From assembly GCF_947497285.1 (NCBI RefSeq), contig NZ_CANMFT010000002.1:186001-250000 (forward strand): DNA of 64,000 bases, written 5' to 3'. The position numbers and the translations under genes are program-made. This document shows positions 1 through 8,883 of this stretch, in pieces. A model generated the notes under the pieces. The model had not been told where the DNA came from and ran no database searches. It saw only the letters and a program-made list of their open reading frames with translations. The stretch's first letter is position 1. The number at the start of each line of letters is the position of its first letter. The stretch is from an uncultured Aliiroseovarius sp. (GTDB lineage Bacteria; Pseudomonadota; Alphaproteobacteria; Rhodobacterales; Rhodobacteraceae).

Positions 1-63
1 CTTTCCACCCCTTGGGCGCGCCGGGTCGTGGCATGTTTCGCATTTCCTGAAAGGACAAGCTGA
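1..63 (+). CDS. GTA cell-wall peptidase (NlpC/P60, orfg14-like), C-terminal fragment
   Basis: Only the last 20 codons are in the window, ending PWARRVVACFAFPERTS. The stop TGA (61-63) overlaps the ATG of the next gene (63-65), the tight coupling usual inside gene transfer agent clusters. In the Rhodobacter capsulatus GTA the gene just before orfg15 encodes an NlpC/P60-type peptidase of the tail tip, so the identity here is inferred from position and from the basic-aromatic tail. A second frame also stays open to a TGA at 48-50, but it would leave a gap rather than the ATGA-type overlap, so I prefer this one. Confidence 0.5.
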   Translation, partial: LSTPWARRVVACFAFPERTS

Positions 64-3000
64 TGGCGACGATCGTACTTTCTGCAGTTGGCGCGGCGGC
101 CGGTGCCTCTATAGGTGGCGGGGTGTTGGGCCTGTCATCGGTGGTCATTGGCAAGGCAATCGGCGCGACCCTTGGTCAAGCGATTGACAACCGCATTCTC
201 GGTGCCGGGTCAGAGCCGGTCGAGACCGGAAGGGTCGATCGTTTGCGACTGACCGGTGCCTCAGAAGGGGCAACCGTCCCGATGGTCTATGGGCGGGCCC
301 GGCTGGGCGGACAGGTGATTTGGTCCACGCGCTTCAAGGAAACCACCGCGACCACGGGTGGCGGTGGGAAAGGCATGTCGCCGCCCGAGCCGGAAGTCAC
401 GACCTATAGCTATTCCATCAGCCTCGCGATTGCACTGTGCGAGGGCGAAATCACGCGGCTGGGCCGCATTTGGGCGGATGGAAACGAAGTCGCAGCAGAA
501 GACCTGACCTTGCGCGTTTACCGGGGAACCGAGACGCAGGGGCCAGACCCGAAGATCGAAGCCGTCAAGGGGACAGGCAAAGCGCCTGCGTATCGCGGCA
601 TCGCTTACGTGGTGATCGAGGACTTGCCGCTTGGCCAGTTTGGCAACCGCGTGCCTCAGTTCAGCTTCGAAGTGTTCCGCCCCGAACAGCGCTATCAACC
701 CAATGAGGTCGCGCGCGGCACGCGCGCTGTGGCCCTGATCCCGGGGACAGGTGAATATGCCTTGGCGACCTCGCCGGTGCATTATGGTGACGGTCCGGGT
801 GTGACTGAGGGGTCAAATATGAACAGCCCCTCAGGTCTGACGGATTTCAAGACGTCCTACCGGATGATGCGACAAGAGATGCCCAACTGTAAGAACACGG
901 CCCTCGTTGTGTCGTGGTTTGGCGATGATCTGCGGTGTGGCGCCTGTCAGATCCGCCCGCGGGTCGAGCAAAAAGCGTTGGATGGCAAGTCCATGCCATG
1001 GACCGTGACCGGGCTTGGCCGGTCACAGGCCGGGGTGGTGCCGAAGGACAGCGATGACCGCCCGATCTATGGCGGAACGCCCTCTGACCAAGCGGTGAAA
1101 GAGGCGATTACGCATGCCTCGAGGAATGGTCGCAAGGCGACGTTCTATCCGTTCATCCTGATGGAGCAGATGAAAGGGAATACCCTGCCTGATCCATGGT
1201 CAGGTGGCGCCGGGCAAGCTGAATTGCCGTGGCGTGGTCGGATCACGACATCGCTTGCACCACATCACGCAAATTCGCCAGACGGATCCGCTGCGGCGAT
1301 CCAGCAGGTTGCGGATTTCTTTGGAGATGCTGCGCCAAATGACTTTGCGGTCACGGCTGATGGTGTTGACTACATCGGCCCAGCCGAGTTTTCGTATCGT
1401 CGGTTCATCCTGCACTACGCCCATCTGTGTGCCGCGGCAGGCGGCGTGGATGCGTTTCTGATTGGATCAGAACTGCGCGGCCTGACGCAGATCCGTGGGC
1501 CAAACAACAGCTTTCCGGTTGTGGACCAGCTTGTCACGCTGGCGGCAGATGTGCGGTCGATCCTTGGGTCTGGGACCAAGATCTCCTATGCGGCGGATTG
1601 GTCCGAGTATTTCGGCTACCACCCACAGGATGGATCGGGCGACGTGTTCTTCCACCTCGATCCGCTCTGGGCAGACCCGCAGATCGATTTCATCGGCATC
1701 GACAATTACATGCCGCTGTCTGATTGGCGCGACGGGTTCAATCATGCGGACGCCCACCACGGCGCGATCTATGACCTTGCCTATCTGCAATCGAATATCG
1801 AGGGCGGTGAAGGCTACGACTGGTATTACAAGACGCCGCAAGCCCGTGATCTGCAGATCCGCACGCCGATCACCGATGGCGCCCATGGCGAGCCTTGGGT
1901 GTTTCGCTACAAAGATTTGCGCAACTGGTGGCTCCAGGCGCACCACAACCGTGTGGGCGGGGTGCGCGCCGTTGTGCCCACCGACTGGCTTCCAGGCTCC
2001 AAGCCGTTCTGGTTTACTGAACTGGGGTGTGCTGCGATCGACAAGGGCACCAACCAGCCCAACAAGTTTCTTGACCCCAAAAGCTCGGAAAGTTCTCTGC
2101 CTCGGTATTCGAACGGGCGGCGTGATGACTTGATGCAAGCGCAATATCTGCGCGCGATGTACGATTATTGGGGCGATGCAGGAAACAACCCGACGCATGA
2201 CGCAAGCGGAGTGAAAATGCTCGACATGGGTCGCGCGCATGTTTGGGCATGGGATACGCGTCCTTTCCCTCAATTCCCGAACCGCAAGGGATTGTGGAGC
2301 GATGGTGCCAACTATCGTCGTGGGCATTGGTTGAACGGTCGGGTGTCGGCTCGGTCGCTTGCCTCTGTGGTGTCCGAGATCTGTGATCGCTCTGGTGTCA
2401 GCAATTACGATGTAAGTCGTCTTTACGGGTTGGTGCGTGGCTATGTGGTAGACCAGATAGGTGGCGGCCGCGCAGCCCTTCAACCCTTGATGCTGGCCTA
2501 CGGGTTCGAGGCGTCTGAACGCGAAGGCACGTTGGTTTTCAAGTCCCGCACCGGGCGGTCTGAATTCGTGATTGACCCCGACAAGATGGCCTTGTCGCCG
2601 GATCGTGAGACCACGCTTGAACGTGTGCGCGATCCCGAGGCTGAACTGGCAGGGCGCGTGCGCCTGAACTATGTGGAAAGCGAAGGCGACTATGACATAC
2701 GTTCGGTCGAGGCAGTGTTTCCGGACGCCGCCAATCGCACGGTGACGGTATCCGAGTTTCCCCTGATCCTGACACGGGTCGAAGCAAGATCCATCGCCGA
2801 ACGCTGGTTGTCAGAAGCTCGTGTTGCACGGGACCGCGCCAGTTTCGCTCTGCCGCCGTCAGAATTGGCCAAGGGGGCAGGGGATGTCATCGAAATCACG
2901 ACCGATGCGGGCACGGAACAGTTTCGGCTGGATCATGTCGAAGATGCGGGGGTGCGGTCCATCCGGGCCGTGCGGGTCGAACCTGGGCTGTTCCAGCCCT

Positions 3001-3980
3001 CTGATAGCGTCGAACCCGCGCCTGCGGTCAAGCCCTACATCCCTCCGGCTCCGGTGTTTCCGGTGTTTATGGATCTGCCGCTTCTGACCGGGGACGAGGT
3101 GCCGCATCAGCCGCGCATTGCGGTGACGGCGCGCCCGTGGCCGGGACGGGTGGCGCTTTACAGCTCGGTCACGGACAACGGGTATGCGATCAATCGCACG
3201 ATCACGGAAAGGTCGGTTATTGGCGTGACGCTGAACGACATGACGCAGGCCTCCTCAGGGTTGATTGATCGTGGCCCTGCGTTGCGCGTCAAGCTGACCG
3301 ATGGCACGCTGTTTGCCACCTCGATCGAAGATATGCTGAACGGTGCGAACGTGGCCGTGATTGGTGACGGAAGCCCCGACAATTGGGAGGTGTTCCAGTT
3401 CGCTGGCGCAGATTTGGTCGATGAGCGCACATACGATCTGACCCTTCGGCTTCGAGGACAGGCAGGCTCCGACGGCGTTGCGCCATCAGTGTGGCCTGCC
3501 GGCAGTATCTTTGTGCTGCTGGGCGGGCATCAAGATCAGGTCAAGCTTGCCTCATCCGCGCGTGGGTTGAACCGCCACTATCGGATCGGCCCGGCCCGCA
3601 GGCCGTTGTCAGACCCTTCTTTCCTGCACAAGGTGCATGCTTTTGCAGGCATTGGCCTCAGGCCCTATGCGCCTGTGCACCTGTCCGTGCGTGATGTGGC
3701 CGGAGATCACACGATCAGTTGGATCCGCCGCACCCGGTTGGATGGCGACAGCTGGCAAGACGGTGATGTGCCATTGGGAGAGACCTCTGAAACCTATCGG
3801 TTGCGAGTGCTGGATGGGCCGACCATCAAACGGCAACTTGATGTTGCAAGTCCACACTGGACCTACGGCGCCTCGTTGCGCAGTGCGGACCTTGTTGGCG
3901 GGTCCTATGCCATCGAGGTGGCGCAGGTGTCTGACCGGTTCGGACCGGGCCCATACACCCGTCTGGCAGTGGCGCTATAG
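63..3980 (+). CDS. Gene transfer agent baseplate/host-specificity protein (orfg15, megatron-like)
   Basis: This 1305-residue protein matches the large tail-tip protein of Rhodobacterales gene transfer agents in length and layout. It begins with a glycine-zipper-like hydrophobic stretch (about residues 5-45). Around residues 430-720 lies the GTA TIM-barrel-like region with GSELRGLT near residue 468 and PFWFTELGC near residue 650, where Glu residues sit as in glycoside hydrolases. A phage-tail type domain follows (about 780-950), then a beta-rich C-terminal region. In the known particle this protein sits at the baseplate, contacts the cell surface and helps form the DNA path. A Shine-Dalgarno AAGGA (51-55) supports the ATG at 63. 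It looks intact. It is normally the last large gene of the cluster, so the rest of the GTA should lie to the left of the window. Confidence 0.93.
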   Translation: MATIVLSAVGAAAGASIGGGVLGLSSVVIGKAIGATLGQAIDNRILGAGSEPVETGRVDRLRLTGASEGATVPMVYGRARLGGQVIWSTRFKETTATTGGGGKGMSPPEPEVTTYSYSISLAIALCEGEITRLGRIWADGNEVAAEDLTLRVYRGTETQGPDPKIEAVKGTGKAPAYRGIAYVVIEDLPLGQFGNRVPQFSFEVFRPEQRYQPNEVARGTRAVALIPGTGEYALATSPVHYGDGPGVTEGSNMNSPSGLTDFKTSYRMMRQEMPNCKNTALVVSWFGDDLRCGACQIRPRVEQKALDGKSMPWTVTGLGRSQAGVVPKDSDDRPIYGGTPSDQAVKEAITHASRNGRKATFYPFILMEQMKGNTLPDPWSGGAGQAELPWRGRITTSLAPHHANSPDGSAAAIQQVADFFGDAAPNDFAVTADGVDYIGPAEFSYRRFILHYAHLCAAAGGVDAFLIGSELRGLTQIRGPNNSFPVVDQLVTLAADVRSILGSGTKISYAADWSEYFGYHPQDGSGDVFFHLDPLWADPQIDFIGIDNYMPLSDWRDGFNHADAHHGAIYDLAYLQSNIEGGEGYDWYYKTPQARDLQIRTPITDGAHGEPWVFRYKDLRNWWLQAHHNRVGGVRAVVPTDWLPGSKPFWFTELGCAAIDKGTNQPNKFLDPKSSESSLPRYSNGRRDDLMQAQYLRAMYDYWGDAGNNPTHDASGVKMLDMGRAHVWAWDTRPFPQFPNRKGLWSDGANYRRGHWLNGRVSARSLASVVSEICDRSGVSNYDVSRLYGLVRGYVVDQIGGGRAALQPLMLAYGFEASEREGTLVFKSRTGRSEFVIDPDKMALSPDRETTLERVRDPEAELAGRVRLNYVESEGDYDIRSVEAVFPDAANRTVTVSEFPLILTRVEARSIAERWLSEARVARDRASFALPPSELAKGAGDVIEITTDAGTEQFRLDHVEDAGVRSIRAVRVEPGLFQPSDSVEPAPAVKPYIPPAPVFPVFMDLPLLTGDEVPHQPRIAVTARPWPGRVALYSSVTDNGYAINRTITERSVIGVTLNDMTQASSGLIDRGPALRVKLTDGTLFATSIEDMLNGANVAVIGDGSPDNWEVFQFAGADLVDERTYDLTLRLRGQAGSDGVAPSVWPAGSIFVLLGGHQDQVKLASSARGLNRHYRIGPARRPLSDPSFLHKVHAFAGIGLRPYAPVHLSVRDVAGDHTISWIRRTRLDGDSWQDGDVPLGETSETYRLRVLDGPTIKRQLDVASPHWTYGASLRSADLVGGSYAIEVAQVSDRFGPGPYTRLAVAL

Positions 3981-3982
3981 CC

Positions 3983-4294
3983 GTGCGGCCGCTCTTGCCC
4001 GGAGACATTGCCGCGGCCGCCTGTGCCCTGCTGGCGATGCCTGTCGCAAAACGACCCGGCGCGATGCTTGAAATGCTGCATCGCGCCGAGGCGGCAGACA
4101 GGTATCGCAAGACGCTGGGTTATGCTCACCCAAACTGGGGCAACGGGAGCCTTGCTGCCGTGGCAATGTCGCTGGCGCGCCGGGCCGAGCCAATGCAAAG
4201 CGACCCCGACTATGTCGACTGCATGCTAACGGTTTTTGCCGCACTGAAGGCCCGTCACGATCGGAAAACGCGGCTTAGCCGGTCGCGCAACTGA
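3983..4294 (+). CDS. DUF7742-family small protein next to the GTA cluster
   Basis: A 103-residue protein starting at GTG, two bases after the stop of the GTA baseplate gene, so it is probably translated from the same mRNA. The N-terminal MRPLLPGDIAAAACALLAM and the YAHPNWGNGSL segment fit the small Rhodobacteraceae family I know as DUF7742, whose function is unknown. It is alpha-helical in appearance, with no signal peptide or membrane segment. Its 3' end overlaps the convergent DksA-like gene by 20 bases, and the last residues (KTRLSRSRN) are basic. The position suggests a GTA-linked accessory role, but that is inference from location only. Confidence 0.75.
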   Translation: MRPLLPGDIAAAACALLAMPVAKRPGAMLEMLHRAEAADRYRKTLGYAHPNWGNGSLAAVAMSLARRAEPMQSDPDYVDCMLTVFAALKARHDRKTRLSRSRN

Positions 4295-4613
4295 CGCATT
4301 TGCAGGCACAGGGATCAAGGTCAAGCCTGGCTGCCGGGATCGGGTCACCGCAATCGTCGCAATAGCCGAACTCGCCATCTTCTAGACGCGCAAGGGCTGC
4401 GTGAAGGCGCCGGCGCTGGGTCGCGCGGCGCGCGGCCGTTGCTTTGGCCATCGCTTGGTTCTGCAGGGCGTCCATCCGGCTGAGCCGGCCAACAGCCTGT
4501 TGATCCAATTGAACGATCTGCTGACCCTCCGCGCCAAGCGCGTCCTCTTTGCCCAGTTTTTCCAAAGCCTTCAACAGCCTGAGACGGAAGACTTCTTTGG
4601 TTGGGTCATTCAT
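4275..4613 (-). CDS. Short DksA/TraR-type C4 zinc-finger protein
   Basis: A 112-residue protein with a helical N-terminal half and a C-terminal zinc finger: CDDCG at the start, then the PIPAARLDLDP linker typical of TraR/DksA, then CVSC close to the end. The linker carries two further Cys (PCACKC), giving six Cys in all. DksA-type proteins enter the RNA polymerase secondary channel and alter initiation with ppGpp; short members lacking the long coiled coil are common in alphaproteobacteria and their targets are mostly unknown. I chose the ATG at 4613 (MNDPTKEVF) because the longer alternative uses GTG and lacks a clear ribosome site. It overlaps the end of the convergent DUF7742 gene. Confidence 0.85.
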   Translation of the reverse strand: MNDPTKEVFRLRLLKALEKLGKEDALGAEGQQIVQLDQQAVGRLSRMDALQNQAMAKATAARRATQRRRLHAALARLEDGEFGYCDDCGDPIPAARLDLDPCACKCVSCATG

Positions 4614-4698
4614 TTTGGATATCTCGGCGATCACGGCTTTGCATTTTGAACTTCGACCCTATCTGGTGTATGCAGAGCGTTCAACGAAAGGAACAGGT

Positions 4699-5502
4699 AT
4701 GGCCGAAACGCGCGCGATCGTGACCGAGATAGACCCGGTCTGGGATCGGATTTCACACGAAGCCCACAAAGCCGTGGCAGATGAACCGCTTTTGGGCGGT
4801 CTGATACATGCCTGTGTGCTGCATCACCGGTCACTGGAAAAGGCGCTGTCTTATCGTTTTGCAGCCAAGCTGAGCTCGAACGAGATGAGCATGGTGTTGC
4901 TGCGCGAAATCGCGGACGAAGCCTATGCTGAAAACACCGCGCTGGCTGATGCAGCGCGTGCGGATATCCGGGCCGTGTTGGAACGTGACCCGGCCTGTCA
5001 TCGCATGTTGCAACCGATCCTGTTCTTCAAAGGTTTCCAAGCGATGCAGGCCTACCGGCTTGGCCATTACTTGTGGAAGAAAGGGCGAAAGGATCTGTCC
5101 TATTTCATCCAGATGCGCTGCTCCGAGGTCTATGGAATCGACATCCACCCCGGTGCGCGTATTGGCAAGGGCATCATGATTGACCATGCCCATTCGATCG
5201 TGATCGGCGAAACGGCGGTGGTCGGCGACAACGTGTCGATGCTGCATTCCGTGACGCTTGGCGGGACCGGCAAAGAAGACGAAGACCGCCACCCCAAGAT
5301 TGGTGATGGTGTGCTGATCGGTGCAGGCGCTAAGGTGCTGGGAAATATCAAGATTGGCACCTGTTCACGAATTGCCGCGGGGTCTGTCGTGTTGGAGGAT
5401 GTGCCGTGCAACAAGACCGTCGCGGGAGTGCCTGCGCGCATTGTTGGCGAAGCGGGGTGCGATTGTCCATCGCTTGAAATGGACCAGACGCTTCTACAAT
5501 AA
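4699..5502 (+). CDS. cysE: Serine O-acetyltransferase
   Basis: A 267-residue enzyme that acetylates L-serine with acetyl-CoA, the first step of cysteine synthesis in the cytosol. The N-terminal helical domain (about 1-135) is followed by the left-handed beta-helix of hexapeptide repeats (about 150-250), with the DIHPGARIGKGIMIDH and HSVTLGGTG segments that form the active site, and a short C-terminal tail that in this family carries the feedback and O-acetylserine-sulfhydrylase contact. AAAGGAACAGGT before ATG 4699 provides the ribosome site; a longer open frame from 4549 has none and its extra residues do not resemble CysE. It stands alone here with its own upstream gap of about 85 bases. 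Confidence 0.96.
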   Translation: MAETRAIVTEIDPVWDRISHEAHKAVADEPLLGGLIHACVLHHRSLEKALSYRFAAKLSSNEMSMVLLREIADEAYAENTALADAARADIRAVLERDPACHRMLQPILFFKGFQAMQAYRLGHYLWKKGRKDLSYFIQMRCSEVYGIDIHPGARIGKGIMIDHAHSIVIGETAVVGDNVSMLHSVTLGGTGKEDEDRHPKIGDGVLIGAGAKVLGNIKIGTCSRIAAGSVVLEDVPCNKTVAGVPARIVGEAGCDCPSLEMDQTLLQ

Positions 5503-5602
5503 TCCTCGGGTCGGCGGAAAACCGCAAACTTGCTTCAGATCAATGTTTTAATTCGGCGACTTCATCTATACGGAGCCGTGGAACCAATATTGGAGATCCG
5601 AG

Positions 5603-5671
5603 ATGAAACAGATTTGGCTTGCGACGGTTGTTGGCTTTTCAGCCCTTTTCCTTGTCGCCGTTGCCGGGTAA
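5603..5671 (+). CDS. 22-residue hydrophobic small protein (unknown)
   Basis: A 22-codon ORF with a good ribosome site (TGGAG, 8 bases before ATG). The peptide starts MKQIWLATVVGFSALF and continues LVAVAG, so it is one short transmembrane-like helix after a Lys. A strong intrinsic terminator lies 40 bases after the stop and the next gene points the other way, so this is a free-standing mini-gene and not a leader for a downstream gene. It could be a small membrane protein, a type I toxin-like peptide, or the translated part of a small RNA. I do not recognise the family. Confidence 0.5.
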   Translation: MKQIWLATVVGFSALFLVAVAG

Positions 5672-5711
5672 CCGACACGCCAAAGCCGGGTGATACACCC
5701 GCAAGATGACG

Positions 5712-5744
5712 AAGGGCGACGCGATTGCGCCGCCCTTTTGTTTT
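5712..5744 (+). terminator. Intrinsic terminator after the 22-codon ORF
   Basis: Arms AAGGGCG (5712-5718) and CGCCCTT (5731-5737) pair, with an inner CGC/GCG and a GATT loop, followed by TTGTTTT. The T-rich side is on the plus strand. The same hairpin lies just past the end of the convergent AhpD-like gene but has no T run in that direction. Confidence 0.8.
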
Positions 5745-5758
5745 GTCTGGTGGACTGT

Positions 5759-6094
5759 TTATTGGGACAGTTGGTCGAAAGCCTGAAGCGCACGCGACCC
5801 ATACATATAGCCGGGGCCGCCACCCATCATGATCGCCACCGACACGGTTTCCGCAACTTCCTCGCGTGTGGCACCTGCTTTGATCGCCGCCCGCACGTGA
5901 AACCCGATGCAGTCATTGCACTGTTTGGCGATGCCAATGGCGATGCACTGAAGCTCTTTTTGCTTGGTCGACAGGACTCCATCACCCATCGCCGCGCGAT
6001 GCATCGTCACGAACCCTTTGGCAGCTTCGGGCTGAACAGCGCGAAAGCTGTCGGTGTTGGCGCTTGTGTCGTCAAGTAGGGCTTTGAAATCCAT
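5759..6094 (-). CDS. AhpD-like carboxymuconolactone decarboxylase family protein
   Basis: A 111-residue protein of the carboxymuconolactone decarboxylase/AhpD fold. The family's redox motif is present as QCNDCIGFHVRAAIKAG (CxxC followed by a His), and the GATREEVAETV helix matches this family. Such proteins act as small alkylhydroperoxidase or disulfide reductases; single-domain members are usually annotated only by fold. It has no signal peptide. It lies downstream of the pdh operon on the same strand but is separated from pdhC by a terminator-like hairpin, so it is probably its own unit. Confidence 0.88.
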   Translation of the reverse strand: MDFKALLDDTSANTDSFRAVQPEAAKGFVTMHRAAMGDGVLSTKQKELQCIAIGIAKQCNDCIGFHVRAAIKAGATREEVAETVSVAIMMGGGPGYMYGSRALQAFDQLSQ

Positions 6095-6119
6095 TGTGTT
6101 CTCCGAAAGTTATGTTGTT

Positions 6120-6163
6120 GGAAAAGCAAATGGCTCAAGACAGAAATGCCCGCCTTGAGCCAT
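6120..6163 (-). terminator. Terminator after the pdh operon
   Basis: Perfect 10-bp arms ATGGCTCAAG (6130-6139) and CTTGAGCCAT (6154-6163). Read on the minus strand the hairpin is followed by TTGCTTTTCC. A second small palindrome, CACATT-TCG-AATGTG (6176-6190), lies between it and the pdhC stop. Confidence 0.7.
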
Positions 6164-6193
6164 GTCAATAGATTGCACATTTCGAATGTGACG

Positions 6194-7483
6194 TTACGCC
6201 AGCATCGACATCGGGTTTTCAAGGTTGTCCTTGATCGCGGTCAGAAGCTCTGCGCCCAGTGCACCGTCAATGACCCGGTGATCAACACTCAGGGTAACCG
6301 ACATGACCGTTGCCACACCCAACGCGCCCTCTGCGTTGACCACGGGCTTTTTCACACCGGCGCCAACCGCGAGGATCGCACCATGCGGCGGGTTGATCAC
6401 GGCGTCGAAATTGTCGATGCCGAACATCCCAAGGTTTGAAATGGCGAAGCTGCCGCCCTGATACTCGTGCGGCGCAAGCTTGCGGTCACGCGCGCGGGTG
6501 GCCAGGTCTTTCATTTGGGCCGACAGGCTGGACAAGGACCGCATTTCTGCGTCTTGCAGAACCGGTGTGAACAAACCACCTTCGATCGCGACGGCAACCG
6601 CCACGTCCGAGGCTTTCATCTTCAAAACCCGATCACCGGCCCAAACGGCGTTTGCGTCGGGCACCTGTTGCAGCGCAATCGCGCAGGCCTTGATGATGAA
6701 ATCATTCACCGACAGCTTCACGCCGCGTGCCTCAAGCTGCTTGTTCAACTGGCCCCGGAAGGCCAGCAGCGCATCCAGTTGGATGTCGCGGCGCAGATAG
6801 AAATGCGGGATGGTCTGTTTGGCCTCTGTCAGACGGGCGGCGATGATTTTGCGCATCCCGTCCAGCTTGACCTCTTCATACGCGCGACCCGCATACATCG
6901 CAGCAATGGCGTCGGACGAGACCGAAGGCCCAGGCGCCGCCACAACAGGTGCACCGGCGGCGGCAGGTGCTGCTTTAGGTGCGGTTGCCGTCGCGCCTTC
7001 CACATCGGCTTTGACAATCCGACCCTTGGGGCCAGAGCCTTTGATCTGCGCAAGGTCCAAACCTTTATCCGCCGCGATCCGGCGCGCCAGAGGCGAGGCG
7101 AAAATACGTGTGCCGTCAGCGGCTTGCGGGGCAGGGGCGGCGCTGGCAGGTGCCGCTGCCTCAACCGCTTTGGGAGCGGCCTCGGCTTCGGCAGCAGCAG
7201 GCGCTGCGGGTGCGCTGGCGGCCACGTCGCCGACCTCTTCGCCGTCCTCGACGATGATCGCGATGGCGGTGTTCACTTTCACACCCTCGGTGCCTTCAGC
7301 CACAAGGATCTTGCCGATGATCCCTTCATCGACCGCTTCGAACTCCATTGTGGCCTTGTCGGTTTCGATTTCGGCCAGAAGATCGCCCGACGCGACCTCG
7401 TCGCCTTCCTTGACCAGCCATTTGGCCAGCGTGCCTTCCTCCATCGTCGGGGACAGGGCGGGCATCAGTATTTCGGTTGCCAT
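6194..7483 (-). CDS. pdhC: Dihydrolipoamide acetyltransferase, E2 of pyruvate dehydrogenase
   Basis: A 429-residue E2 core of the pyruvate dehydrogenase complex; it transfers the acetyl group from lipoamide to CoA. One lipoyl domain is at residues 1-78 ([10 protein letters not shown] contains the lipoylated Lys), an Ala/Pro-rich linker follows, then the E1/E3-binding domain ([17 protein letters not shown], about 128-163), and the catalytic acetyltransferase domain from about 200 with the active-site DHRVIDG near the C-terminus. It is the last gene of pdhA-pdhB-pdhC, 12 bases after pdhB. Its lipoyl domain is nearly identical to the one fused to PdhB. The E3 gene (lpd) is not in the window. Confidence 0.97.
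   Translation of the reverse strand: MATEILMPALSPTMEEGTLAKWLVKEGDEVASGDLLAEIETDKATMEFEAVDEGIIGKILVAEGTEGVKVNTAIAIIVEDGEEVGDVAASAPAAPAAAEAEAAPKAVEAAAPASAAPAPQAADGTRIFASPLARRIAADKGLDLAQIKGSGPKGRIVKADVEGATATAPKAAPAAAGAPVVAAPGPSVSSDAIAAMYAGRAYEEVKLDGMRKIIAARLTEAKQTIPHFYLRRDIQLDALLAFRGQLNKQLEARGVKLSVNDFIIKACAIALQQVPDANAVWAGDRVLKMKASDVAVAVAIEGGLFTPVLQDAEMRSLSSLSAQMKDLATRARDRKLAPHEYQGGSFAISNLGMFGIDNFDAVINPPHGAILAVGAGVKKPVVNAEGALGVATVMSVTLSVDHRVIDGALGAELLTAIKDNLENPMSMLA
7240..7483 (-). repeat. Lipoyl-domain coding repeat, copy in pdhC
   Basis: The first 83 codons of pdhC and pdhB encode almost the same lipoyl domain, with 9 differing residues. At DNA level many third positions differ, so this is an old duplication kept by selection and not a fresh copy. 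Partner copy at 8617-8860. Confidence 0.85.
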
Positions 7484-7495
7484 GTCAGTGTCTCC

Positions 7496-8860
7496 TTACC
7501 GATAGGTCACAGCTTTGGCGGCGTCGATGACCTCTTTCGTTGTCACGAGCGCAAGCTTTTCAAGGTTGGCGGCATAGGGCATGGGGACGTCTTTGCCCGT
7601 CAGGTTGATCACCGGTGCGTCCAGATAATCAAAGGCTTCTTGCATCAAAACCGCCGAGATATGGTTGCCGATTGACGCGACGGGCCAACCTTCTTCGACC
7701 GTGATGCAGCGGTTGGTCTTCATGACCGATTGGATCACGGTCTGGCTGTCAAGCGGGCGCAAGCTGCGCAGGTCGATGACCTCGGCCGAAATGCCGTCCT
7801 TTGCCAGCGCGTCCGCGGCCTCAAGCGCATATTTCATACCGATGCCGAAGCTGACGATGGTCACATCATCCCCCTCGCGCCAGATGCGTGCCTTGCCGAA
7901 GGGGACGGTATAGTCGTCAAGCACGGGCACATCGAAGGCCTGCCCGTAGAGAAGCTCGTTCTCAAGGAAAACGACAGGGTTCTGGTCGCGAATAGCCGAT
8001 TTCAGCAACCCTTTTGCATCTGATGCCGAATAGGGCATTGCCACATGCAGGCCCGGGATCTGTGCATACCACGCCGCATAGTCCTGGCTGTGTTGCGCGG
8101 CGACACGGGCGGCGGCACCGTTCGCGCCACGAAAGACGATGGGACAGGACATCTGGCCGCCCGACATATAGCGCGTCTTGGCGGCTGTGTTGATGATGTG
8201 GTCAATCGCCTGCATGGCGAAGTTAAAAGTCATGAACTCGACAATCGGCTTCAGGCCAGCCATGGCCGCCCCGGCGGCAAGACCGGTGAAGCCGTGTTCG
8301 GTGATCGGTGTGTCGATCACCCGCTTGGCGCCAAATTCATCCAGCATGCCCTGACTGACCTTATAGGCGCCCTGATATTCTGCGACCTCTTCGCCGATCA
8401 GGAACACCGTGTCGTCTTGGCGCATTTCTTCGGCCATCGCGTCGCGCAGGGCCTCGCGCACGGTCGTTGAGCGCATTTCCGTGCCGGCGGGTATGTCCGC
8501 TTCGGCTGGGATCACGGGCGTGACGGGGTGTGCTGCGGCGCGGGCGGGTGCCTCTGCTTGCGCAGGGGCAGGGGCGTCAGATGCCGGGGCTGACGTTTCG
8601 ATGTCATCGGCGCTTTCGCCCTCTTCGATCATTATCGCGATGGGCGTGTTCACTTTCACGCCTTCCGTGCCTTCTGCCACAAGGATCTTGCCGATGGTGC
8701 CTTCGTCGACGGCCTCGAACTCCATCGTTGCCTTGTCGGTTTCGATCTCAGCCAGGATGTCGCCGGATGCAACCTGGTCGCCTTCTTTCACAAGCCATTT
8801 CGCCAAAGTCCCTTCTTCCATTGTGGGGGACAGGGCGGGCATCAATACTTCAGTAGCCAT
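7496..8860 (-). CDS. pdhB: Pyruvate dehydrogenase E1 component beta subunit with N-terminal lipoyl domain
   Basis: A 454-residue E1-beta, about 120 residues longer than usual because of a lipoyl domain at residues 1-78 ([10 protein letters not shown]) and a flexible Ala/Pro linker. The transketolase-like pyrimidine-binding domain follows (about 130-305, including [13 protein letters not shown] and [14 protein letters not shown]) and then the transketolase C-terminal domain (about 320-445). With PdhA it decarboxylates pyruvate and acetylates lipoamide using thiamine diphosphate. The fusion is known from several alphaproteobacteria. I start at 8860 (MATEVLMP): a frame 15 codons longer reaches into the pdhA-pdhB gap and its extra residues are not family-like. 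Confidence 0.96.
   Translation of the reverse strand: MATEVLMPALSPTMEEGTLAKWLVKEGDQVASGDILAEIETDKATMEFEAVDEGTIGKILVAEGTEGVKVNTPIAIMIEEGESADDIETSAPASDAPAPAQAEAPARAAAHPVTPVIPAEADIPAGTEMRSTTVREALRDAMAEEMRQDDTVFLIGEEVAEYQGAYKVSQGMLDEFGAKRVIDTPITEHGFTGLAAGAAMAGLKPIVEFMTFNFAMQAIDHIINTAAKTRYMSGGQMSCPIVFRGANGAAARVAAQHSQDYAAWYAQIPGLHVAMPYSASDAKGLLKSAIRDQNPVVFLENELLYGQAFDVPVLDDYTVPFGKARIWREGDDVTIVSFGIGMKYALEAADALAKDGISAEVIDLRSLRPLDSQTVIQSVMKTNRCITVEEGWPVASIGNHISAVLMQEAFDYLDAPVINLTGKDVPMPYAANLEKLALVTTKEVIDAAKAVTYR
8617..8860 (-). repeat. Lipoyl-domain coding repeat, copy in pdhB
   Basis: Direct-repeat partner of 7240-7483, in the same orientation and 1377 bases away. The most similar DNA stretch covers the codons for [17 protein letters not shown]. 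Confidence 0.85.
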
Positions 8861-8883
8861 TTTGTGGTCTCCTCTGTCCGGGA

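Noticed and set aside
4549-4698. 50-codon N-terminal extension of CysE
   Set aside because: No ribosome site, overlaps the divergent DksA-like gene, and ATG 4699 gives the normal family start.
6467-7675. A 402-codon open frame on the plus strand opposite pdhC
   Set aside because: It mirrors pdhC, has no family features, and its residues (many Arg, His, Gly) are what the complement of this GC-rich gene yields.
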